This document shows, in pieces, positions 1 through 5,600 of a DNA stretch of 5,890 nt. Positions within the stretch are counted from its first letter, which is position 1; the number at the start of each line of letters is the position of its first letter. The stretch is from NCBI GenBank assembly GCA_041690515.1, contig JAWLHF010000152.1, positions 1 to 5,890 on the forward strand. Reading direction: 5' to 3'. A program made the position numbers and the translations under genes. The notes under the pieces are model-generated. The model was not told the origin of the DNA. It saw only the letters and a list, made by a program, of their open reading frames with translations, and made no database searches. This DNA comes from BRH-c25 sp041690515. GTDB taxonomy: Bacteria; Bacillota; Clostridia; Lutisporales; Lutisporaceae.

Positions 1-724
1 CCTGAAAGAATGGGGATCAATTACCGAGGAAGCCGCCGAGGTCCTCGAAAGAATGGTAAAGGCAAAGTACAACATATTCATATGCGGAGGTACCGGATCG
101 GGAAAAACATCCTTCCTAAATGCTCTTTCCGGCTTCATCCCGGAGGATGAAAGGATAGTTACAATAGAAGATTCAGCTGAACTGCAGATACTGAATATTA
201 AGAACATAGTCAGGCTGGAGACAAGAAATGCAAATACCGAGGGTAAAGGAGAAATAACAATCAGAGATCTTATAAGGACATCCCTTAGAATGAGGCCTGA
301 AAGGATCATTGTCGGAGAAGTCAGGGGAGCAGAGGCTTTGGATATGCTGCAGGCAATGAATACAGGCCATGATGGCTCAATATCCACAGGCCACGGCAAC
401 TCGACAAGGGATATGCTGAGCAGACTTGAAACAATGGTACTCAGCGGGTCTGCAATTCCTTTGGAGGCAATAAGGCAGCAGATTGCATCGGCTGTAGACA
501 TAATGGTACATCTTTCAAGATTCAGGGACAGAACCAGAAAGGTTGCAGAGATTGTTGAGGTGATGGACTGTATGGACGGAACTATTGGTCTTAACCCTCT
601 TTATGTGTTTGAAGAAAGGAAAAAGACCGGCTCGGAAAGGGTTGAAGGCTGTTTGAAAAGGACAGAAAACAAGATGAAAAACCTGTCCAAATTCAGAATG
701 GCGGGACTGAACGAAATACTGTGA
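1..724 (+). CDS. cpaF: CpaF/TadA-family pilus assembly ATPase, C-terminal part (5' end outside window)
   Basis: This is the hexameric secretion ATPase of the type II/IV secretion superfamily that powers Tad pilus assembly from the cytoplasmic face of the membrane. The frame is open from base 2, and the 17 codons before the first ATG (base 53) already read as CpaF sequence (GSITEEAAEVLERM), so base 53 is an internal Met and the gene is truncated. Numbering from that Met: Walker A GGTGSGKTS at 12-20, the Asp box TIEDSAELQ at 37-45, Walker B-like RIIVGEVRG at 84-92 with Glu89, and the His box MNTGHDGSISTGHGNS at 102-117. A conserved C-terminal block (RQQIASAVDIMVHLSRFRD) follows and the C-terminus looks complete. 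The usual CpaF His box ends near HANSPR; here it is HGNSTR, a mild variant. The N-terminal domain is missing. The tadB-like gene starts 11 nt downstream, as expected in a tad operon. Family assignment is secure; the exact orthologue name (cpaF or tadA) is a matter of convention. Confidence 0.96.
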   Translation, partial: LKEWGSITEEAAEVLERMVKAKYNIFICGGTGSGKTSFLNALSGFIPEDERIVTIEDSAELQILNIKNIVRLETRNANTEGKGEITIRDLIRTSLRMRPERIIVGEVRGAEALDMLQAMNTGHDGSISTGHGNSTRDMLSRLETMVLSGSAIPLEAIRQQIASAVDIMVHLSRFRDRTRKVAEIVEVMDCMDGTIGLNPLYVFEERKKTGSERVEGCLKRTENKMKNLSKFRMAGLNEIL

Positions 725-735
725 GGTGATACATT

Positions 736-1644
736 ATGGATATCAATACCGCTATCGTACTGTTGTCTGTCTGTTTTACTGTGTTATTGCCGGTTTCATT
801 ATATCTGGCCTTCGGGAGAAGATGCAGAGGCGAAATAAAAAGGAGAGCCCTATCGATTATGCACAAAGATAGCAGCAAAAACATGAGGAAGACAGGAACT
901 GTAATTGATTATGACATATACAGGATGGATGCAAAAGAGAGGCTTATCTGTATCTTAGCTGCAGGAGCAGTCTTGATCGCAGCAGGATATGTTTTTTACA
1001 GGAGTATAGTATTTTCGCTGCTATTACTTCCTATGGCTTTCATTTATCCACGATTCAGTACAAAAGAGATTATCAGAAAAAGAAAGGAAGAGCTGAATCT
1101 GCAGTTTAGGGAGGCTCTTTACTCAGTAGCATCCTCCCTTTCAGCAGGTAAATCAATAGAAACAGCATTCAGGGACGCTCAAAAGGAGCTTTCGATACAG
1201 TATCCGGATGATGAAACATATATTCTGGCGGAGCTGGAGCAGATAAACAGAAGAATAGGAATGAATGAAACAATCGAAGAAGCCTTATATGATTTTGCTG
1301 CCAGGTCTCATTTGGAGGATATAATGAACTTTGCCGATGTCTTTATAATATGCAAGCGTACCGGAGGCAATCTTGTACAGGTAGTGAAAAATACTGCTGA
1401 TATAATAAGCGAGAAAATAGACGTCAGACAGGAGATAAATATTCTGTTAACCGAAAAAAGGCTTGAACACAAAGTACTTAACCTTATGCCGGTATTTATT
1501 GTACTGATGCTTTCCACCAGTGCTGAGGAGTTTATGGCGCCGGTTTTTGAAGAGCCCTTGGGAAGGGCGGCCATGACTGCAGCTTTAGTGCTTTTTACTG
1601 TTGCATATTTTATATCCGAAAAAATAATGAATATTGAGGTATAG
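736..1644 (+). CDS. tadB: TadB-like pilus assembly membrane protein (type II secretion F family)
   Basis: Predicted inner-membrane platform protein of the Tad pilus machine (302 aa), thought to pair with TadC and be driven by the CpaF/TadA ATPase. Hydrophobic segments lie at about residues 6-26, 70-105 (probably two helices), 247-262 and 278-296. Between them is a cytoplasmic type II secretion F (T2SSF) domain at about 118-245, with the family-like stretches LSAGKSIETAF (135-145), GMNETIEEAL (175-184) and CKRTGGNLVQVV (206-217). Length and topology fit TadB. The ATG at 736 is preceded by GAGGTGAT (723-730), which starts in the stop codon of the ATPase gene, so the two are probably translationally coupled. 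The next gene begins 3 nt after the stop. TadB and TadC are paralogous; I call this one TadB from its position directly after the ATPase and its helix arrangement. Confidence 0.93.
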   Translation: MDINTAIVLLSVCFTVLLPVSLYLAFGRRCRGEIKRRALSIMHKDSSKNMRKTGTVIDYDIYRMDAKERLICILAAGAVLIAAGYVFYRSIVFSLLLLPMAFIYPRFSTKEIIRKRKEELNLQFREALYSVASSLSAGKSIETAFRDAQKELSIQYPDDETYILAELEQINRRIGMNETIEEALYDFAARSHLEDIMNFADVFIICKRTGGNLVQVVKNTADIISEKIDVRQEINILLTEKRLEHKVLNLMPVFIVLMLSTSAEEFMAPVFEEPLGRAAMTAALVLFTVAYFISEKIMNIEV

Positions 1645-1647
1645 TTT

Positions 1648-2511
1648 ATGCTGTTGCTTTTTTTATTGGAAATATGTATTTGCGGGATCATATACCTTTA
1701 CACAAAAGACAGGTATACACCTATGAATGCTGAGGATTTGAAAAAGAATCCTGTAATAATATTCTTCCTGCCAATAGCATCCTATATTGTGGAGAAGCTT
1801 ATATCCGGAAGATTTAAAAGCTATGAGAGAAAGCTTAGCGCAAAGTTGGTTGAACTGTATGGAGGAAGGGATACTCGGAATAAGCTTAGAAGACACCTTG
1901 TCTGGAAGACAGCGTATATGATAATTGCCCTGCTGATCGTTACATTTTTTGGGGCATCATATGGAAGACCTGAGGCTGGCTATATTCTGTTTGTGTTGAT
2001 TGTGCTGCTGCTTGTATTTTATGTCACCGACAGGGAGTTGGATGAGAGAATAAAAAAGAGGAGCTTCAGTATTCAATATGATTTTCCTGATTTTCTGAAT
2101 AAGCTGGTACTTCTGATAAATGCCGGAATGACTGTACCAAGGGCTTGGGAGAAGATTGTAGCTGACAGGAAGAAGACAACTCCGCTGTATGAGGAATTGA
2201 ATACGACATATCAGGAGATACGAAACGGTAAACCTGAAATGGCTGCATATGAGGATTTTGCAAAGCGGTGCAGGGTAAAAGAGATAACAAAGTTCGCAGC
2301 TGCGATTATCCAGAATCTTAGAAAGGGAAATGGGGAGATGGTGACTTTATTGAAGCTGCAATCCAATGAATGCTGGCAGCTGAGAAAGAATATGGCCAAA
2401 AAACTTGGAGAGGAGGCATCAACCAAGCTCGTATTTCCTTTGATGATAATGTTTGTAGGAATACTTGTGATTGTAATGCTGCCTGCAATCCTGCAGCTGA
2501 AGTATCTGTAA
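1648..2511 (+). CDS. tadC: TadC-like pilus assembly membrane protein (type II secretion F family)
   Basis: Second platform protein of the Tad machine (287 aa), paralogous to the preceding TadB-like protein. Hydrophobic stretches lie at about residues 2-19, 36-48 (weak), 87-104, 110-127 and 261-283. The T2SSF domain spans about 140-260, with the stretches YDFPDFLNKLVLLINAGM (144-161), NGKPEMAAYEDFAKRC (193-208) and NLRKGNGEMVTLLKLQS (223-239). The C-terminal KLGEEASTKLVFPLM, followed by a hydrophobic helix and ending ILQLKYL, resembles the usual TadC end. The ATG at 1648 follows GAGG (1636-1639) lying inside the last codons of the tadB-like gene. With only 3 nt between the genes, coupled translation and near-equal amounts of the two proteins are likely. 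A 75 nt gap then separates it from the pilin gene. Confidence 0.92.
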   Translation: MLLLFLLEICICGIIYLYTKDRYTPMNAEDLKKNPVIIFFLPIASYIVEKLISGRFKSYERKLSAKLVELYGGRDTRNKLRRHLVWKTAYMIIALLIVTFFGASYGRPEAGYILFVLIVLLLVFYVTDRELDERIKKRSFSIQYDFPDFLNKLVLLINAGMTVPRAWEKIVADRKKTTPLYEELNTTYQEIRNGKPEMAAYEDFAKRCRVKEITKFAAAIIQNLRKGNGEMVTLLKLQSNECWQLRKNMAKKLGEEASTKLVFPLMIMFVGILVIVMLPAILQLKYL

Positions 2512-2586
2512 ATCAGGTTGCGAGGCAGGGGATTTGGTAAACAGATTGTACTAACAGAGAAGTCAAATATTTAAGGAGGTAGGGAA
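2512..2586 (+). other. Intergenic leader between tadC-like and pilin genes
   Basis: This 75 nt stretch is the longest non-coding gap in the window. Apart from the Shine-Dalgarno at its 3' end I see no clear hairpin, T-run or well-spaced -35/-10 pair. It could hold an RNA-processing site or a weak promoter that raises pilin output over the machine genes, but the sequence does not show this directly. Confidence 0.4.
2573..2580 (+). promoter_or_regulatory. Strong Shine-Dalgarno before the pilin gene
   Basis: AAGGAGGT is an eight-base match to the anti-Shine-Dalgarno end of 16S rRNA. Its GGAGG core lies 7 nt before the ATG at 2587. It is the longest uninterrupted consensus match among the intergenic sites here, fitting a gene whose product is needed in large amounts. 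It also fixes the pilin start. Confidence 0.85.
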
Positions 2587-2790
2587 ATGTTTAAGGTGTT
2601 AAGAGGATTGGTTTTTGAGGAGGATGGCATCAGCACGGTTGAAATAGTGGTTATCATTGCGGTACTTGTAGGCATAGCACTGCTTTTTAGAAAGTCCATC
2701 ACTGCATATGTATCAAGAGTTATCGAAAACTTCATCAATACAGCTCCGGAGGTGGAAAGCGCTGCTGATGGAGCCCCATTGCCGGATTAG
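2587..2790 (+). CDS. Flp1-like type IVb pilin precursor
   Basis: A 67-residue protein with the layout of a Flp/type IVb prepilin: a short leader, a Gly at the predicted cleavage point (Gly14), Glu at mature position 5 (motif G-ISTVE), a hydrophobic helix at about 20-34, then a short amphipathic and acidic tail ending in PLPD. Cleavage after Gly14 would give a 53-residue mature subunit, within the small size range of Flp pilins. Such subunits form the filament body, held together by their hydrophobic helices and extracted from the membrane by the ATPase/TadB/TadC machine encoded just upstream. Classical Flp pilins have Glu-Tyr at mature positions 5-6; here it is Glu-Ile, as in the Flp1-like group of Gram-positive bacteria. 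There is only one copy in the window. The start is set by AAGGAGGT upstream. It could instead be a minor subunit if another pilin gene lies elsewhere. Confidence 0.88.
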   Translation: MFKVLRGLVFEEDGISTVEIVVIIAVLVGIALLFRKSITAYVSRVIENFINTAPEVESAADGAPLPD

Positions 2791-2797
2791 TATCATA

Positions 2798-2818
2798 GCT
2801 TCCTTTGCTTTTGGAGGT
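2798..2818 (+). promoter_or_regulatory. Shine-Dalgarno of the first TadE-like gene, inside a possible small hairpin
   Basis: GGAGG (2813-2817) lies 5 nt before TTG 2823 and is the only good ribosome site for this gene, so it decides the start. GCTTCC (2798-2803) can pair with GGAGGT (2813-2818), with two G-U pairs across a 9 nt loop, which could partly mask the site. The hairpin is weak and is an inference from base pairing by eye. Confidence 0.45.
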
Positions 2819-2822
2819 GATA

Positions 2823-3530
2823 TTGCTGGACAAGCGCAGAAGTGTGAAAGGGAGCTATACTGTTGAAGCCTCAATGGTTTTTACCCTCATAGTACTTGTC
2901 GTAATTACCCTCTTGTTTGCCTTCCTGTATGTGCAGCAAAAGGCGAAACTTGTATATGCAGCCTCTTTTGCTGCACAGCAGGGAGCGGAGCTATGGAGAG
3001 ACAGCAGGAAGGATATGGAGGACGGGAGAGTGGATATAAAGAAGGTTTCCGACTCTGCGGGCTACAGGATATTTGACAATTTGCTGTTGTCTGAGAGGAC
3101 TTTTAAAGGATATATTGAGGAGAAAATCAGTTCCGATGGTAAATCTGCACCGGTGCTTATTATGGAAACCGGGGGAGGCTTACCCGGGAAAAAAGCTTCA
3201 TCAATAGGAAAAGCTTTATACAAAAAAATCTCCCCTTTGTTTATCAAGCCTGAAAATACGAGAATCAGCATTACTTACAGGAACAATGCACTAAGAGGCA
3301 GGCTTTTGGTAGAAATAACCCAGGAGATAAAGATTCCCCTGGGAGGCATAAAGAAATTTTTTGACGGCAAGGATACCTTGACACTCAGCGGCAGTTCCTC
3401 ATCTTCAATTGTTGAGCCGTCTGAGTACATAAGGAACATAGACCTTGCAATAGAATTGTCCCAAAGGCTTAAAGAAGAGCTTGATCTGATGGGACTGATG
3501 GAGAAGATAAAATCAGGAGGACATAAATAG
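2823..3530 (+). CDS. TadE-like pseudopilin / minor pilus assembly protein (TTG start)
   Basis: Predicted single-span envelope protein of the TadE type, a minor or pseudopilin component of the Tad pilus. With the TTG start it is 235 aa: a basic leader MLDKRRSVKG, the cleavage-like motif G-SYTVE (Gly10, Glu15 at +5), a hydrophobic helix at about 19-38, then a mostly soluble extracellular domain. A patch of five serines lies at 191-195, and the C-terminus is helical and charged. The frame stays open back to a TTG at 2805, but that has no ribosome site and would place GGAGG inside the gene. TTG 2823 has GGAGG 5 nt upstream; CTG 2826 (8 nt spacing) is a less likely alternative. It lies 32 nt after the pilin stop and 25 nt before the DUF5702 gene, so it is probably co-transcribed. 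The family call rests on the N-terminal signature and context; the C-terminal domain has no motif I recognise. Confidence 0.82.
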   Translation: MLDKRRSVKGSYTVEASMVFTLIVLVVITLLFAFLYVQQKAKLVYAASFAAQQGAELWRDSRKDMEDGRVDIKKVSDSAGYRIFDNLLLSERTFKGYIEEKISSDGKSAPVLIMETGGGLPGKKASSIGKALYKKISPLFIKPENTRISITYRNNALRGRLLVEITQEIKIPLGGIKKFFDGKDTLTLSGSSSSSIVEPSEYIRNIDLAIELSQRLKEELDLMGLMEKIKSGGHK

Positions 3531-3555
3531 GATGAAGTAATAAAGGGAGGAGAGG

Positions 3556-5589
3556 ATGCATCTGAGAAAAGGCCGTAAGGAGTGTGAAAAAGGAGCTATT
3601 ACTGTTTTTCTGGCAATCATATTCATGTCAATAATGATTCTGGCAGGAACGGTTATTGACATTGTCAGGATTGAAGCTGCTGAGCGCAAAGTTCAGAGCG
3701 CCCTCAACTCATCCGCCAGGTCTGTTCTTGCAGACTATGACATAGAATTGGCAGGCAGTTATGGTATTTATGGGGTTGGCACTGCATCAGATACTATTGA
3801 AGATGATCTATACAAATATTTGCTTGTGAATCTGAAGGAGTATCATGAGGGTGTTAATTTTCTCAATATAAAGGTGGATCGTGAAGATATTGCTGTGCAG
3901 GGGATGGACAGCCTTTTAAGTGAGGATGCTTTTAAAGTACAGGTGCAGGAATATATGAAATACAGGACGCCGATTATTGTTGCTCAGAATTTGATAGAGC
4001 AGCTGGAAAATCTTAAGTTGGATAAAAAGATCGATTTTGTAGAATGTGAGAAAACAGCCAGGAGCAAGGCAAGAGAACTGAGAACAAAAGCAAATGATGT
4101 GAATGCGAAGCTTACGGGTATCAAGAACAAATTGAGGGACTTAAGTGCAGAAAAGCTTGAGAATTTGCGCAGGGAGCTGGAGGACACACTGACTGCCAGT
4201 GGTACCATATTCAATGACAGTGGTAACAGCCTTATGGATGAATATATTCAGAGCAGGGATGAAGCAAATGAAAAAGCCAGGGAAGGTGGTTTCACAGAAA
4301 ATCTGTCCCAAGAGTTTGAAGATGTTATAGAAAACAGCGAGGATCTGACTCCTGAGCTTCAAAAGCTTCTGAAAGAGGTCAAAGATACCATAGCAATAGT
4401 AACACCCCTCAAAAAGGAACTGGAAGATATGAAGGAGGAACTGTCTGATTTGGAGGACAGGCTTGCTGAACTTGAAGAGGATGAGGGTGCATCACCTGAG
4501 AGACTTCAAAGACTGGAGGATAGGATAGAGCAGACAGAGGATGCAATAGATAGTCTGGAATCCAGAATAGATGAGCAGATATTAAGATTGAAAGCAAAAG
4601 CAGCGGAGTTTTCTCTGGAAGGTTTTTGTATAAAAGATGAGGCTGTCCAAGCAGCCGGAAGAAAAATAGATGAACTGAAAGATAAGGTCAACCTGATGAA
4701 ATCCGAGATAGAGAAGATACTTTTGAAAAGACTTGAAAAAGAGTGGCTTATTGGGGCAGCAGAATTCAACGTCAGTATGCCGATAAACTCTGAGAACTTT
4801 GAAAAAATGGATGATAAGGCTGTATATGATTACTCTATGGGGGAGGAAGAAGCAGAGAGACATAATGACACTATACTGCAAAGCATAGAGAGACTGTCGA
4901 AGGCTGTAAGCCAGGCTACGGCAGGTGCAGCAGAAAAGGTCAATACAATAGAATATGTAATGGACAGGTTCACATTTCTTACCTCCAAAACAGAGAGAAA
5001 TCATTATTTCAAAAAAGGGGAAGTGGAGTATATCATAAGCGGTAAGGATATAGGAGATGCATATAACCCGCTGATGAATACGGAATACTGTGTGGTGACA
5101 AATGTGCTGCTGCAGGTTTGGGCACTGAGGTTTGCCATAGATACAATTGACAATTTTGTCAGAAGTGTTGTGGTATTTCCGCCCCAAAGGCTTGCTTTTG
5201 CCCTTGTGGAAGGGGCGTTGGATTCAAGCCTTGATATGTACAATATGCTGAACGGCGAGGCAGTGTCCTTAAGCCCTGATAGTCTTACGGGCATCAAGCT
5301 GAAGTACTCGGATCACCTGAAGATACTTCTTCTTATGAGGTCTGAGGAAGAGATACTGAGAAAGGCAAGACAACTTATGCAGGTTAACATAGGACAAGTT
5401 GTGGACCCAAAGACAGGAGATCATAGAGAAAACTTCAGGCTGGGAAATTACAGCACAGTAATATCGGCAAGGGCTGAAGCAAAACTGAATCTTTTCTTTC
5501 TCCCGCTGTTGAAGGTAGACAAACTGATGCCCGGCAGTTTTGAGGAAGGAAGATATGTTATAAGAAAACAAATATATGTTGGTTATTAG
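3556..5589 (+). CDS. DUF5702-domain, TadG-like envelope protein with long coiled coil
   Basis: A 677-aa protein, the largest here, resembling the DUF5702 family found in clostridial Tad loci; its molecular role is not established. A basic leader ends in KGAITVF (12-18), followed by a hydrophobic segment at about 16-36 (TVFLAIIFMSIMILAGTVID), which resembles the TadE/TadG N-terminal anchor. A conserved-looking block follows (SVLADYDIELAGSYGIYGVG, 56-75). Residues about 164-212 and 265-395 are rich in Glu, Lys and Leu with heptad-like spacing, so they are predicted coiled coil. The C-terminal part carries family-like stretches: FKKGEVEYIISGKD (485-498), VEGALDSSLDMYNMLNGEAV (551-570), LKYSDHLKILLLM (582-594) and a final YVIRKQIYVGY. 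Most of it should lie outside the membrane. The ATG at 3556 follows GGGAGG (3545-3550). The next gene's ribosome site overlaps its stop. Unlike its neighbours it has Phe, not Glu, at +5 of the cleavage-like motif. I see no von Willebrand A metal site of the kind some TadG proteins carry. Confidence 0.82.
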   Translation: MHLRKGRKECEKGAITVFLAIIFMSIMILAGTVIDIVRIEAAERKVQSALNSSARSVLADYDIELAGSYGIYGVGTASDTIEDDLYKYLLVNLKEYHEGVNFLNIKVDREDIAVQGMDSLLSEDAFKVQVQEYMKYRTPIIVAQNLIEQLENLKLDKKIDFVECEKTARSKARELRTKANDVNAKLTGIKNKLRDLSAEKLENLRRELEDTLTASGTIFNDSGNSLMDEYIQSRDEANEKAREGGFTENLSQEFEDVIENSEDLTPELQKLLKEVKDTIAIVTPLKKELEDMKEELSDLEDRLAELEEDEGASPERLQRLEDRIEQTEDAIDSLESRIDEQILRLKAKAAEFSLEGFCIKDEAVQAAGRKIDELKDKVNLMKSEIEKILLKRLEKEWLIGAAEFNVSMPINSENFEKMDDKAVYDYSMGEEEAERHNDTILQSIERLSKAVSQATAGAAEKVNTIEYVMDRFTFLTSKTERNHYFKKGEVEYIISGKDIGDAYNPLMNTEYCVVTNVLLQVWALRFAIDTIDNFVRSVVVFPPQRLAFALVEGALDSSLDMYNMLNGEAVSLSPDSLTGIKLKYSDHLKILLLMRSEEEILRKARQLMQVNIGQVVDPKTGDHRENFRLGNYSTVISARAEAKLNLFFLPLLKVDKLMPGSFEEGRYVIRKQIYVGY

Positions 5590-5595
5590 GGTGAT
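5588..5595 (+). promoter_or_regulatory. Shine-Dalgarno deciding the TTG start of the last gene
   Basis: AGGGTGAT begins inside the stop codon of the DUF5702 gene and its GGTGAT core ends 5 nt before TTG 5601. In that frame a TGA at 5592 blocks any earlier start, and the next ATG lies beyond the hydrophobic helix, so TTG 5601 is effectively forced. The overlap with the upstream stop suggests coupled translation. Confidence 0.75.
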
Positions 5596-5600
5596 GGCAA

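Noticed and set aside
1308..1691. Antisense open frame of 127 codons across the tadB/tadC junction
   Set aside because: It is the complement of well-supported T2SSF coding sequence; its Ser/Ile-rich low-complexity translation is typical of a shadow frame.
2518..2573. Promoter-like hexamers (TTGCGA, TTGGTA, TTGTAC with TACTAA or TATTTA) in the gap before the pilin gene
   Set aside because: Pairs with acceptable hexamers have wrong spacing (9 or 25 nt), and the pair with 17 nt spacing has a poor -10 overlapping the Shine-Dalgarno. This is not enough for a promoter call.
2805..2822. Upstream TTG start for the first TadE-like gene
   Set aside because: No ribosome site precedes 2805, and GGAGG at 2813-2817 would fall inside the gene. 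Starting at 2823 gives a short basic leader like those of its neighbours.
3532..3540. ATG AAG TAA mini-frame between the TadE-like and DUF5702 genes
   Set aside because: Two codons followed by a stop, with no sign of function; it is best explained as chance.
4582..5187. Antisense open frame of 201 codons on the minus strand
   Set aside because: It lies wholly inside the DUF5702 gene, which has clear family-like stretches here. The translation is Cys/His/Tyr-rich with no coherent domain and no supporting context.
5221..5240. Possible von Willebrand A metal site (DSSLD) in the DUF5702 protein, as in some TadG proteins
   Set aside because: The required D-x-S-x-S pattern is not met (D-S-S-L-D), and no surrounding Rossmann-like pattern is apparent.
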